NCBI GenBank assembly: GCA_963748075.1
Contig: CAVVHQ010000050.1
Coordinates: forward strand, 1 to 36,861
Source of the DNA: VRUE01 sp963748075
GTDB lineage: Bacteria > Actinomycetota > Thermoleophilia > Solirubrobacterales > 70-9
Direction of reading: 5' to 3'
DNA length: 36,861 nucleotides
In this document: piece after piece, positions 11,945 through 22,290 of the stretch
Layout: every line of letters starts with the position of its first letter
How positions within the stretch are numbered: position 1 is the first letter of the stretch
Made by a program: the position numbers and the translations under genes
The notes under the pieces: model-generated
The model's input: the letters and a program-made list of their open reading frames with translations, nothing else
The model's database searches: none
What the model was told of the DNA's origin: nothing

Positions 11945-13260
11945 TCAGTCGGCGGCCGCCGGACTGGCGCGTGGGCGATCGCCTCTGCCGATCCCCTCGT
12001 ACTCGAACCCCGCCGCTCGCAGAGCTTCTCCGGGTCGAGGAAGTTGCGGCCGTCGACCAGCAGCGGCCGCGCCATCCGGCCCGCCGCCTCGGTCCAGTCC
12101 AGCTCGGCGAACTCGGGCCACTCGGTGACCAGCACCGCGGCGGCGGCGCCGTCCAGCGCCGCAAGCGCCGAGTCGCACATCTCGACCTCGGGCAGCTCCC
12201 CCTTGGCGCGCCCCATCGCCACCGGGTCGTAGGCGCTGACAGTCGCCCCCTCGCCGTGCAGGCGAGCGGCGAGCACGAGGCTGGACGCCCCGCGCATGTC
12301 GTCGGTGTGGGGCTTGAAGGCGAGGCCCAGCAGCGCAACCCGCTTTCCCACCAGAGAGCCGAGGTGGTTGGTCAGCTTCTTGATGACTCGCCGCTTCTGC
12401 AGCTCGTTCACCTCGATCACCGCGCTGAGCAGCTGGAAGTGGTACCCGGAGTTCGCAGCGAGCTGCTTGAGGGCGGAGACGTCCTTGCTGAAGCAGGAGC
12501 CGCCCCAGCCCAGGCCGGCCTGGAGGAACTTCGGGCCGATCCGGTCGTCGAGGCCGACCCCGTGGGCGACGTCGCGCACGTCGGCGCCAACCTCCTCGCA
12601 GACGTTGGCGATCTCGTTGACGAAGGAGATCTTCGCCGCGAGGAAGGCGTTCGACGCCAGCTTGATCATCTCGGCGCTGGTGACGTCGGTCTCGACCAGC
12701 TCGCCCCCGAGCGGCCGGTACAGGTCGGCGACCATGTCGCGTGCCTGCTCGTCCCCGGGGTCGGCTCCGATCACGACCCTGTCCGGATGGAGGAAGTCCC
12801 GGACCGCGCTGCCCTCCTTGAGGAACTCGGGGCAGGAGACATATGAGACCCCGCTGAGGTCGCGCTTGATCGCCTCTCCCGTCCCGGCCGGCACGGTGCT
12901 CTTCATCACCAGCACGTGGTCGGCGTCGGCGTCCAGCTCCTCGACCACCGAGCGGACCCGCGAGAGGTCGGCGTCGCCGGAGCGGGTCGGCGGGGTGTCG
13001 ACGCAGACGAACAGCAGCCGCGCCGACTCCAGCACCTCCGCCATCTCGGTGGTGAAGCTGAGGCGCTCCGCGTTGCGGGCGAGCAGCTCGTCCAGGCCCG
13101 GCTCGTGGATCGTCGCCTCCCCCCGCGACAGCGACTCGACCTTCTCGGCGACGATGTCGCGGGCCACCACCGGGTGCCCCAGCTCGGCGAAGCAGGCCGC
13201 GGTCACCAGCCCGACCCATCCGACCCCGATCACGCCGATCGTCTTCTTGCCCTCGCTCAC
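11945..13260 (-). CDS. ugd: UDP-glucose 6-dehydrogenase (one frameshift near the end)
   Basis: Oxidises UDP-glucose to UDP-glucuronate with two NAD+. It has a Rossmann motif GVIGVGWVGLVTAACFAELG, VDTPPTRSGDADLS, STVPAGTGEAIK, EFLKEGSAVRDFLHPDRVV, KLASNAFLAAKISFVNEIAN with the catalytic lysine, and GLGWGGSCFSKDVSALKQLA with the thiol nucleophile. The second Rossmann domain starts GKRVALLGLAFKPHTDDMRG. Near 12023 the frame is lost after DPEKL; the other frame continues RAAGFEYEGIGRG to a TGA at 11945, so one missing base is enough to explain it. GTG start overlaps the LCP stop by 4 bases. It supplies uronic acid for an envelope polysaccharide made with its neighbours. Confidence 0.95.
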
Positions 13261-14879
13261 AGCGGCCCCGCCCTCCTCTTCCGCCTCGGCTTCTTGTTCG
13301 GGATCTTCACCCGGGCCGAGCGCGCGATGCCGATCATCTGATCGTTGGTCAGCACGCGCAGCAGGCTATTCGCGACCCAGTAGGTGTTGTCGCCCCGGTG
13401 CCAGGCGACCAGCCGCACCCGGTCGCCGTCGAGGAAGATCTCGTACTCGCGACCGCGGATCGTCTGCTTGATGCTCGGCCCGCTCAGCAGCGGCGGGTCG
13501 CTCCAGCCCTGGATCCCCTGCACGCCGAAGTAGTGGGTCCCGTCGGGCAGGTCGAGGGCCAGCACCATCCGGTAGGCGCCGTGGCGGTGGCCGTCGGTGT
13601 CCCTGAAGTGGTAGACGCGCGGGTCCTCGATCCGCAGGAAGGGGTTGCTTTCCTCGTAGGCGGCGCCGGGGGGCAGGCGACCCGGATAGAAGACGGGGAG
13701 GCCGTTGCTGACCTTTCGCGTCACCAGCTTGGCCTCGGTTTCGCCGGCTTCGGCGGCCGGCACGAGCCCGTCGCTGCCGGGCGGCCTCGTCTTCAGCTTC
13801 GGCTTCTTCTTGTCCCTCGCCTTCTTCCTCCTCTTCTTCGCCGCCTTGCGGCCGTTCGGCTCGGTTTCGTCAAGCGAGCCGCGCGGGCCGCCGCTCGCTT
13901 CGATCCCGAGGAACTTGTCGACCGCCCTATGGATTGCCGTCCGCGAGGCGTAGACGTAGCTGGGTCCGAGTTCGGCCGGGAAGTCGACCTCGTTGATTTC
14001 CGCGTTGCGCGAGGCGATGAACAGCTTCAGCACCTCGAGCATCGTCTCCTTGTCGGCGATGTCGGAGGTCGTGTACTCGGTGAAGATTTCGATCAGGTCG
14101 TTGCTGCCGAGCACCAGGTCCGCGATCGGCACCCGCTCGCGGGCGGCGCTGAGGAAGTCCTGCTGGCGCGCGGCGCGGACGATGTCGGTGTCGGTGTGGC
14201 GATAGCGGACGTACTGCAGCGCTCTCTTGCCGCACATCAGCTGGTAGCCGGGCTGCACGTCGATTTCCGAGTACTGCTCGGAGGCCGGCACGCCCAGGTT
14301 GGAGTGGTAGTAGCGGCGGTCGACGTCGACGTAGACGCAGCCGATCGCGTAGACGGCGCGAACGAAGCCGAGGAAGTCGACGTTGACGATGTGGTTGATC
14401 GGCAGGCCGGTCAGTTCCTTGACCACCCGCAGGGTCAGCCTCGGGCCGCCGATCGTGTAGGCGTCGTTGAACCTGCCCAGCCCCTGGCCGGGGATTTCGA
14501 CCTTCAGGTCGCGCGGGATCGACATCAGGGCGATCGCGTTGCGATCGGGATCGAGGCGCAGCAGCAGCGTCGTGTCGGAGCGGCCCGGATCGCCCGGTTC
14601 GCTGGCCCGCTTGTCGGAGCCGAGGATCAGGATGTTCTCCGGTTCGCCGCCTTGCGTCTGCGCGAGGATCCGCTTGACCTTGTCTTTCAACACGTTGTGG
14701 TGCGAGAGGGCGGTGGCGATGCTGCCGACGTAGAGGAGGACGCTGGCCGCGGTCGCCGCCGCGGTGACGCTGACGATCACCATCGAAGCCAGCGTGAAGC
14801 GCCACCAGTAGCGCTTCGGCTTGGGCGGCGGCTCGTGGTCGCCGGAGGGAGGCGGCTTCTTGAAGACCGGCTCGATCAT
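13257..14879 (-). CDS. LytR-CpsA-Psr (LCP) family cell-wall glycopolymer ligase
   Basis: LCP enzymes transfer lipid-linked polymers (teichoic acids, arabinogalactan, capsule) to peptidoglycan outside the membrane. The 540-aa product has a short cytosolic tail, one TM segment (about residues 29-52, FTLASMVIVSVTAAATAASV), then the LCP domain: NILILGSDKR, SDTTLLLRLDPDRNAIALMS, IPRDLKVEIPGQG, FNDAYTIGG, and CGKRALQYVRYRHTDTDIVR with the conserved arginines. A Lys/Arg-rich linker (about 350-365) leads to an unusual C-terminal domain of about 160 residues (YPGRLPPGAAY, YRMVLALDLPDGTHYFGVQG, WSDPPLLSGPSIKQTIRGRE) that I do not recognise but which recurs as a plain soluble beta-rich segment. First gene of the ugd - nucleotidyltransferase - isomerase run. 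Confidence 0.92.
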   Translation of the reverse strand: MIEPVFKKPPPSGDHEPPPKPKRYWWRFTLASMVIVSVTAAATAASVLLYVGSIATALSHHNVLKDKVKRILAQTQGGEPENILILGSDKRASEPGDPGRSDTTLLLRLDPDRNAIALMSIPRDLKVEIPGQGLGRFNDAYTIGGPRLTLRVVKELTGLPINHIVNVDFLGFVRAVYAIGCVYVDVDRRYYHSNLGVPASEQYSEIDVQPGYQLMCGKRALQYVRYRHTDTDIVRAARQQDFLSAARERVPIADLVLGSNDLIEIFTEYTTSDIADKETMLEVLKLFIASRNAEINEVDFPAELGPSYVYASRTAIHRAVDKFLGIEASGGPRGSLDETEPNGRKAAKKRRKKARDKKKPKLKTRPPGSDGLVPAAEAGETEAKLVTRKVSNGLPVFYPGRLPPGAAYEESNPFLRIEDPRVYHFRDTDGHRHGAYRMVLALDLPDGTHYFGVQGIQGWSDPPLLSGPSIKQTIRGREYEIFLDGDRVRLVAWHRGDNTYWVANSLLRVLTNDQMIGIARSARVKIPNKKPRRKRRAGPL

Positions 14880-14889
14880 CGCTCGGGGC

Positions 14890-15978
14890 TCAGCCGGCTC
14901 GAAGATCGGGGATAGCGTGCAGGAAGGAGTCGAGCGTCTGCCGGTAGGCCTGCAGCGAGGCGATCGAGACCCACTCGGCCGGCCCGTGGTGCCCTTCCCC
15001 GACCGGGCCGAACTCGACCGCCGGTACGCCGGCGCGAAGGAAGGAGACAGCGTCGGAGGCGCCGTCGCGCCCGACGCTCATCGGCTCGCCGTGGTGGTGG
15101 GCGCAGGCCGCCTCGCGCAGCGCCTGCACGAATCGGGACTCGCGGTCGACGACCGCCGGCGGCCGCGTGAACAGCGCGCTCACCTCGACGTCGGGGAGCC
15201 CGCCGACCTGCTCCAGCAGCGCGGCTGGGTCCTGGTCTGGCAGGTAGCGGATGTCGACGTCGATCGCGCATCGGTCGGGCACCTTGTTGAGCGCGTCGCC
15301 GCCCAGGATCCGGCCGAGGTTGATCGAGGGGCGGTCGAACAGCTCCGAGCTGTGCCGGGCAAACGGTAGCGACTCGATCCTGCGGAAAACGTCATGTGCC
15401 TTCAGCACGGCGTTATCGCCCAGCCACGGCGTGGCGCCGTGGGCGGCGACGCCGCTCACCTCCAGCCGCAGCGCCAGCACCCCCTTCGCCTCGACTCCGA
15501 TCTGCAAATCGGTCGGCTCGCCGGTGATCGCGAAGTCGCCGAGGAAGCCGCCGTCGACCAGGTGGTCGCTGCCGCGGTCGGACTCCTCCTCGGACTCCTC
15601 GTCGCCGACGATCCCCAGCCGCACCCGGACCCGGTCCTGGTCGCGCATCGCGGCCGTGGTCAGCAGCATCGCCGCCAGGGCGCCCTTCATGTCGTAGGCG
15701 CCGCGCCCGTAGAGGCGATCGCCGTCGAGGCGCGGCTCGAACTGGCCGGGCCGCCCGGGGACGACGTCGAGGTGGCCGTGCAGGACGATCGTCGGCGCCC
15801 CCTCGGGGCCGACCTCGGCGCGCAGCACCGGCAGCCCGCGAACCTCCTCGGTGGAGACCTCGATCCCCCGTGCTTCCAACCACCCCTCGAGGAACCCGGC
15901 GGCTTCGAGCACTCCATCCGGCTCCGAGGTCTCGTAGCCAATCAACCGCGTAACGAGCGCAATCAGCTCCTCGCTCAT
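14890..15978 (-). CDS. M20-family metallopeptidase (ArgE/DapE/CPG2 type)
   Basis: A zinc amidase acting on N-acyl amino acids or small peptides. From the ATG at 15978 (GAGGAGC Shine-Dalgarno 8 bases upstream) the 362-residue protein has VLHGHLDVVPGRPGQFEPRL with the first metal His/Asp, GRGAYDMKGALAAML with the bridging Asp, GDEESEEESDRGSDHLV with the catalytic glutamate pair, a dimerisation domain starting LQIGVEAKGVLALRLEVSGV, and a closing GASDAVSFLRAGVPAVEFGP with metal-binding EFGPVGEGHHGPAEWV. Substrate is open: no dap or arg genes are near. It lies between the ATP synthase operon and the envelope operon. Confidence 0.9.
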   Translation of the reverse strand: MSEELIALVTRLIGYETSEPDGVLEAAGFLEGWLEARGIEVSTEEVRGLPVLRAEVGPEGAPTIVLHGHLDVVPGRPGQFEPRLDGDRLYGRGAYDMKGALAAMLLTTAAMRDQDRVRVRLGIVGDEESEEESDRGSDHLVDGGFLGDFAITGEPTDLQIGVEAKGVLALRLEVSGVAAHGATPWLGDNAVLKAHDVFRRIESLPFARHSSELFDRPSINLGRILGGDALNKVPDRCAIDVDIRYLPDQDPAALLEQVGGLPDVEVSALFTRPPAVVDRESRFVQALREAACAHHHGEPMSVGRDGASDAVSFLRAGVPAVEFGPVGEGHHGPAEWVSIASLQAYRQTLDSFLHAIPDLRAG

Positions 15979-16064
15979 CTCAAGCTCCTCGCACGAGGTT
16001 CCGGCTCGGCGCATCCGACATCGACCCCGCCCCAGTGTGGTCGATCTCGGATACGGCGTTCAGG

Positions 16065-16088
16065 GAGAGGGAGCACCGGCTCCCTCTC
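16065..16088 (-). terminator. Strong hairpin closing the atp operon
   Basis: A perfect 10-bp stem GAGAGGGAGC / GCTCCCTCTC (16065-16074, 16079-16088) with a 4-base loop. It begins at the atpC stop codon (16087-16089) and sits before the M20 gene. No U-run follows on the transcribed strand, so it may be a weak terminator or a 3'-end protecting structure. The 85 bp to the M20 start hold nothing else clear. Confidence 0.55.
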
Positions 16089-16500
16089 ACCCCTGGGCGA
16101 TGGCGAGGAACGCTTCCGCGCGGTCGCGGTCTTTTTCGGCCCGCGCCTGCTGGCCGCTGCCCTGCTCGGACTCGCCGAGCCGCTGCTCGGCGTCGGCGAG
16201 CTGCTCCTTCAGCGCCGTCGCGTCGAGGTCCTCGGGCACGATCGCCTCCTCGAGCAGCAGCCGGGCGTGGTTGCCGAACACCTGCAGCCAGCCGTGCGCC
16301 TGCGCGTAGCGCTTCGTCTCCGAATCGCCGACCCGCAGCCGCAGCTCGGCCGGCCGCAGTTCGGCCAGCAGCGGCGCGTGGTTGGCGAGGATGCCGATCT
16401 CGCCGCCCGCGGTCCGGGTCGAGACCTGGCGCACCTCGCCGCCGAAGACCTCTCCCTCCGGGGTGAGGACCTCGACCTCGAAGCTGTGCTCGCCCGCCAC
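16087..16500 (-). CDS. atpC: F1 ATP synthase epsilon subunit
   Basis: Epsilon is part of the rotor stalk and regulates ATP hydrolysis. The 137-aa product has the N-terminal beta-sandwich (FEVEVLTPEGEVFGGEVRQV, TAGGEIGILANHAPLLAELR) and the C-terminal helical hairpin (ATALKEQLADAEQRLGESEQ, RAEKDRDRAEAFLAIAQG). It starts at GTG 16500, 5 bp after the atpD stop, and is the last gene of the operon; a strong hairpin overlaps its stop. Confidence 0.96.
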   Translation of the reverse strand: MAGEHSFEVEVLTPEGEVFGGEVRQVSTRTAGGEIGILANHAPLLAELRPAELRLRVGDSETKRYAQAHGWLQVFGNHARLLLEEAIVPEDLDATALKEQLADAEQRLGESEQGSGQQARAEKDRDRAEAFLAIAQG

Positions 16501-16505
16501 GGGCC

Positions 16506-17933
16506 CTAGGCGGCCGCCGCCGCGCCGGCGTCGGCGGTCACCTGGTCGATGCCGCCCTTCATGTAGAAGGCGCCCTCCGGCAGCTCGTCGTGCTCGCCGT
16601 CGAGAATCTCGCGGAAGCCGCGCACCGTCTCGGCCACCGGCACGTACTCGCCGCTGCGGCCGGTGAACTGCTCGGCGACGAAGAACGGCTGCGAGAGGAA
16701 GCGCTCAATCTTGCGGGCCCGCGAGACCGTCTGCTTGTCCTCGTCGGAGAGCTCGTCGATGCCGAGGATCGCGATGATGTCCTGCAGCTCCTTGTAGCGC
16801 TGCAGCACCTCCTGCACCTCGGTCGCCGTCCGGTAGTGGTCCTCGCCGACGATGTCGGGCTTGAGGATCGTCGAGGTCGAGTCGAGCGGGTCGACCGCCG
16901 GGTAGATGCCTTTCTCGGAGATCGCCCGCGAGAGCGTCGTGGTCGCGTTGAGGTGGGCGAAGACCGAGGCCGGCGCCGGGTCGGTGAGGTCGTCGGCCGG
17001 CACGTAGACCGCCTGCACCGAGGTCACCGAGCCACGCTCGGTCGAGGTGATCCGCTCCTGCAGTTCGCCCATCTCGGTCTCCAGCGTCGGCTGGTAGCCG
17101 ACCGCGGAGGGCATCCGGCCGAGCAGCGCCGAGACCTCCGAGCCCGCCTGCACGAAGCGGAAGATGTTGTCGATGAACAGCAGCACGTCCTGGCCGCCCT
17201 GCTCGCGGAAGTATTCGGCCATCGTCAGGCCCGAGAGGGCGACCCTCAGGCGGGCGCCGGGCGGCTCGTTCATCTGGCCGAAGACGAGCATCGTCTTGCC
17301 GATCACGCCCGACTCCTTCATCTCCAGCCAGAGGTCGTTGCCCTCGCGCGAGCGCTCGCCGACGCCGCAGAAGGCCGAGAGGCCCTCGTGCTCCTCGCCG
17401 ATGCTGCGGATCAGCTCCTGGATCAGCACCGTCTTGCCGACGCCGGCGCCGCCGAACAGCCCGACCTTGCCGCCCTTCGCGTATGGGGCGAGCAGATCGA
17501 TCACCTTGATCCCGGTCTCAAGGATCTCCTGGGTGGGGGCGAGTTCCGCGGCTTCCGGCGCGGGACGGTGGATCGGCCAGCGCTCCCCGGCCTCGACCGG
17601 CTCGCCGAGGTCGATCGGGTCGCCGAGCAGGTTGAAGATCCGGCCCAGCGTCCCCTCGCCGACCGGGACGGTGATCGGCGCGCCGGTGTCGTGGACCTTG
17701 TCGCCGCGCTGCAGGCCGTCGGTGGCGTCCATCGCCACGGTTCGCACCCGGTCGTCGCCGAGGTGCTGCTGGACCTCGCAGACCAGCTCGGTCGCCTCGC
17801 GGTCCTCGTCGCCGGCCATCTCGATCTTCACCGCCGAGTAGATCTCCGGCAGCCGCTCTTCGAAGACCGCGTCGACGACGACGCCGGTCACCTGCTCGAC
17901 CCGCCCCACATTCGCTCCGTTCGTGTCAGCCAT
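16506..17933 (-). CDS. atpD: F1 ATP synthase beta subunit
   Basis: The catalytic subunit. Complete 475 residues: KVGLFGGAGVGKTVLIQELI (Walker A), GVGERSREGNDLWLEMKESG with the catalytic glutamate in GERSREG, VALSGLTMAEYFREQGGQDV, LLFIDNIFRFVQAGSEVSAL (Walker B) and the DELSEED-equivalent, here DELSDED. The Shine-Dalgarno AAAAGGAAC lies 4 bases before the ATG at 17933. The 93-bp gap to atpG contains repeat sequence described separately. Confidence 0.98.
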   Translation of the reverse strand: MADTNGANVGRVEQVTGVVVDAVFEERLPEIYSAVKIEMAGDEDREATELVCEVQQHLGDDRVRTVAMDATDGLQRGDKVHDTGAPITVPVGEGTLGRIFNLLGDPIDLGEPVEAGERWPIHRPAPEAAELAPTQEILETGIKVIDLLAPYAKGGKVGLFGGAGVGKTVLIQELIRSIGEEHEGLSAFCGVGERSREGNDLWLEMKESGVIGKTMLVFGQMNEPPGARLRVALSGLTMAEYFREQGGQDVLLFIDNIFRFVQAGSEVSALLGRMPSAVGYQPTLETEMGELQERITSTERGSVTSVQAVYVPADDLTDPAPASVFAHLNATTTLSRAISEKGIYPAVDPLDSTSTILKPDIVGEDHYRTATEVQEVLQRYKELQDIIAILGIDELSDEDKQTVSRARKIERFLSQPFFVAEQFTGRSGEYVPVAETVRGFREILDGEHDELPEGAFYMKGGIDQVTADAGAAAAA

Positions 17934-17969
17934 TCGTTCCTTTTCTCTCTGTGAAAATCAATTGTCCCG

Positions 17970-18021
17970 CTTCGCTCGCTTCGCGAAGAATCAGATATGC
18001 ACGCTTGCTCGCTTCGCGCTC
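17970..18021. repeat. Intergenic repeat cluster between atpG and atpD
   Basis: CTTCGC/GCGAAG forms a 6-bp hairpin (17970-17975, 17983-17988). It overlaps the 16-base sequence CGAAGAATCAGATATG (17984-17999), which recurs exactly at 21316-21331 between atpH and atpF. The motif CGCTCGCTTCGC or close variants occur at both ends of the cluster and again near 20682-20692 upstream of atpA. These are the only shared non-coding sequences seen within the operon. Confidence 0.65.
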
Positions 18022-18026
18022 CAGGT

Positions 18027-18947
18027 CTACCCGAGCGCCTCGGCGCCGGCGACCACCTCGAGGATCTCCTGCGTGATCTCCGCCTGCCTGGCCCGGTTCA
18101 TCTCCAGGGTCAGGTCGTCCATCATCGTCTCCGCGTTCTCCGCCGCGTTGCGCATCGCGGTCATCCGCGCCCCCAGCTCGGAGGCGGCCGACTCGAGCAG
18201 CGCCCGGTAGACGGAGATGTTGACGTACTCCGGGATCAGCCGGGCGAGCAGCAGGTCGGCCTCGGGCTCGTATTCCCAGAGCGCCCGGCTGTGCGCTCGC
18301 TCGATCTCGCTCTCCTCGGCGTCGGCTTCCTCCTCCTCGACTCCTTCGCCCAGCACCTCGGCCTGCTGAAGCGGCAGCAGCGTCTGCCGCCAGACGTGCT
18401 GGGTGAGCGGCGAGACGTAGCGGTTGTAGACCAGCTCGACCTTGTCCAGCTCCTCGTCGACGTAACGCGAGGTCAGCTCCTCGCCGATCTCGCGCGCGTT
18501 GGCGAAGCCGGGCCGGTCGGTGAAGCCGGCGTAGGAAGTGCGGACCTCGCGCTTGCGGAAGGTGAGGGCGGAGACGCCCTTGCGGCCGACCGCTGAGAAG
18601 GCCGTCTCGGCACCCGCCTCGCGCTGCTCGCGCTCCAGCCGCAGGCCGTCGCGGATGATGTTGGTGTTGAAGGCCCCGGCCAGGCCGCGGTCGCCGGTGA
18701 TCAGCACCGCGCCCACCCGCTTCACCTCCTCGCGCTCGACCAGCACCGGCACCCGCGGAACCCCACCCGCCTGCTCGGCGGCGCGGCGGGTCAGCTTGCG
18801 CATTCCCTGCGCGTAGGGGCGCAGCTGTTCGATCCGCTGCTCGGCGCGGCGCAACCGCGCCGCGGCCACCATCTCCATCGCCCGCGTGATCTTGTTGATG
18901 TTCTTGATCGACGCGATTCGGTTCTTGACGTCCTTCTGGGAGGCCAT
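18027..18947 (-). CDS. atpG: F1 ATP synthase gamma subunit
   Basis: Central rotor shaft. The 306-aa product begins MASQKDVKNRIASIKNINKI, TRAMEMVAAARLRRAEQRI, contains GAVLITGDRGLAGAFNTNII and the long C-terminal coiled-coil helix SELGARMTAMRNAAENAETM, then LEMNRARQAEITQEILEVV. It carries an acidic insert (EGVEEEEADAEESEIE, about residues 205-220) that is longer than in many homologues. The start at 18947 is 6 bp after the atpA stop. Confidence 0.97.
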   Translation of the reverse strand: MASQKDVKNRIASIKNINKITRAMEMVAAARLRRAEQRIEQLRPYAQGMRKLTRRAAEQAGGVPRVPVLVEREEVKRVGAVLITGDRGLAGAFNTNIIRDGLRLEREQREAGAETAFSAVGRKGVSALTFRKREVRTSYAGFTDRPGFANAREIGEELTSRYVDEELDKVELVYNRYVSPLTQHVWRQTLLPLQQAEVLGEGVEEEEADAEESEIERAHSRALWEYEPEADLLLARLIPEYVNISVYRALLESAASELGARMTAMRNAAENAETMMDDLTLEMNRARQAEITQEILEVVAGAEALG

Positions 18948-18953
18948 CGGCGA

Positions 18954-20591
<1,638 letters not shown>

Positions 20592-20646
20592 CAGTGGCTA
20601 TCTCCTTGGTCGCGGCCGCTGCAAACCGGCGCATTTCGTCGTCCTC

Positions 20647-20700
20647 GCCCGATCGTCTCGCTCACGCACCCAAACGGTGCGCTCGCTTCGCCGATCGGGC
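20647..20700. repeat. Nested inverted repeat upstream of atpA
   Basis: Outer arms GCCCGATCG / CGATCGGGC (20647-20655, 20692-20700) enclose an inner 6-bp hairpin CGCACC / GGTGCG (20665-20670, 20676-20681) with loop CAAAC. It lies in the 157-bp gap between atpH and atpA, the longest gap of the operon, and could slow or process the transcript to alter alpha-subunit yield. Confidence 0.65.
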
Positions 20701-20748
20701 TGCGTCCTAGAACTGCTTGGTTTTCACGGCCGTTCGTCAATTCGGTTC

Positions 20749-21283
20749 TTACGCCGCCCGGGCGACGCTCTTTCGCAGTTTCTCCAAGCGATTGCGGATG
20801 CTCGCGTCGAGCACCATGTTGCCGACCTGAAGCACTATGCCACCGAGGATCTCCTCTTCGACCCTGCTCGCCAGCTCGACCTTGCGATCGGTCTGGCGCT
20901 CGATCTCCTCGCCGATCCTGCTCACCACGGCGGGGTCCAGCTCGACCGCGCTGGTCACGGTCACGTCGATCAGCCGCCGCTCGCGCTTCCACAGCCGCTC
21001 GAACTCGCGGCGGATCCGGAAGACTTCCGTCATCCGCTGCTTCTCGATCAGCAGCTCGAGGAAGTTGAGCAGCTCCGGGTCGGCATCGACGACCGCCCGC
21101 TTCAGCCCGTCGGCCTTCTCGGCCGAGGAGAAGTGTGGGCTGAACAGGAAGACCTGCAGGCCGCGCTCCGCTTCGACCGCGTCGGCGAAACTGCGCCAGG
21201 TCCTCGCCGATCTCGTCGAGGCGTCCCTTTTCCTTCGCCACGTCGAAGAGGGCTTCGGCGTATACGCGAGCGGGGTCAGACAT
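20749..21283 (-). CDS. atpH: F1 ATP synthase delta subunit (one frameshift)
   Basis: Delta links F1 to the peripheral stalk. The ATG at 21283 opens SDPARVYAEALFDVAKEKGR, LDEIGEDLAQF. One extra T in the TTT near 21195 shifts the frame; dropping it gives ADAVEAERGLQVFLFSPHFS, SAEKADGLKRAVVDADPELL, NFLELLIEKQRMTEVFRIRR and the C-terminal VELASRVEEEILGGIVLQVG, IRNRLEKLRKSVARAA. That is a normal OSCP/delta protein of about 178 aa. An AGAGGAG Shine-Dalgarno stands about 10 bases before the start. Confidence 0.93.
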
Positions 21284-21306
21284 CAAACGCCATCTCCTCT
21301 GCTCCC

Positions 21307-21344
21307 ATGAACGCCCGAAGAATCAGATATGGACGGGCATTCAT
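21307..21344. repeat. Inverted repeat with shared 16-mer between atpF and atpH
   Basis: Arms ATGAACGCCCG (21307-21317) and CGGGCATTCAT (21334-21344) pair with one mismatch. The 16-mer CGAAGAATCAGATATG at 21316-21331, identical to 17984-17999, fills the loop. The rest of the 126-bp gap between atpF and atpH shows no ORF. Confidence 0.6.
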
Positions 21345-21409
21345 TTCAGGGAGCCGCGTCAGCGGCGACCGGTGAGCCGGGCGATAGCCCGGCTGCGGGG
21401 ATGGCTTGG

Positions 21410-21995
21410 TCACGACTGACTCCCCGAGAGGCTCGTAAAGTCGACCTCGCTGAGCGCCTCCTCGACCAGGCGGCGCTGATCCTCGGCGCTGAGCGCCTTG
21501 CGGGTCACCTTCTCGGTCGCCAGCACGGTCAGGTCGGCGACCTCACGGCGGATCTGCTCCAGCGAGCGCCGCGTCTCCGCTTCTATGTCGCGCTTCGCAG
21601 CGGCGACCAGCTCCTCGCGCCTCTCCTTGCCGGCGCTGGTCGCCTCCGCTTCGGCGGTCTCCGCCGCCTTGCGGGCGCGGGCCATGATGTCGTCGGCTTG
21701 CTCGCGGGCCTCGGAGAGCCGCTCGCGGTACTCCTCGAGCAGCTCGTCGGATTCGCGCTGCGCTGCCGTTCGGCGGTCTCGATCGACTCGCCGATCGCCT
21801 TGGCGCGCTTGTCGAGCGCCTCCTGGATCCTCGGAAAGGCGACCTTGCCCAGCACCCACATCGTGAACAGGAAGAGCGACCAGGGTCCAGATCATCAGGC
21901 CGAGGCCCGGCGAGACCAGGAAGCTGCCGCCCTCTTCCTCGGCGGCGATCCGCGGCGAGGGATACGAGCCCGGCTATGTGGACGATGGCCTCCAC
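21410..21995 (-). CDS. atpF: Fo ATP synthase subunit b (three frame changes)
   Basis: Peripheral stalk subunit with an N-terminal membrane anchor and a long coiled coil. The pieces in order are MEAIVHIAGLVSLA from a GTG at 21995; after a shift near 21950, AAEEEGGSFLVSPGLGLMIW; after a shift near 21877, LFLFTMWVLGKVAFPRIQEA, LDKRAKAIGESIETAERQR; after a shift near 21767, ESDELLEEYRERLSEAREQA and the coil to LSAEDQRRLVEEALSEVDFT. Joined it is about 190 aa with one TM helix, as expected. The gene sits between atpE and atpH. The frame changes fit base-call indels, since all pieces are conserved. Confidence 0.9.
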
Positions 21996-22004
21996 GCGGT
22001 CGGC

Positions 22005-22271
22005 CTAGAGGAAGAAGGCGATCAGGCCGAAGATGAAGGTGTAGAAGGCGACCGCCTCGGTCAGCGCGAAGCCGAGCCAGCGGATGCTCTGAAGCTCGTC
22101 TTTCATCTCGGGCTGGCGGGCGACCGACTCGATCTCCTTGCCGAAGATGAAGCCGATGCCGATGCCGGCGCCGATCGAGCCGAGGCCGGCGCCGACGCCG
22201 AGCGCGATCGCCTTGCCGGCGGATTCGATCCCTTCGTCGGAGATCGCAGCGGCTACGGGGGACAGATCCAT
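22005..22271 (-). CDS. atpE: Fo ATP synthase subunit c (proteolipid)
   Basis: The rotor-ring subunit, 88 residues with two TM helices: KAIALGVGAGLGSIGAGIGI, GFIFGKEI, the polar loop ARQPEMKDEL, and IRWLGFALTEAVAFYTFIFG with the ion-carrying glutamate in ALTEAVAFY. The absence of the Q/ES sodium-binding pattern in helix 1 suggests protons, but this is inference. AAAAGGAGC lies about 11 bases ahead of the ATG at 22271. Confidence 0.96.
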   Translation of the reverse strand: MDLSPVAAAISDEGIESAGKAIALGVGAGLGSIGAGIGIGFIFGKEIESVARQPEMKDELQSIRWLGFALTEAVAFYTFIFGLIAFFL

Positions 22272-22290
22272 TGAAGACAGCGCTCCTTTT

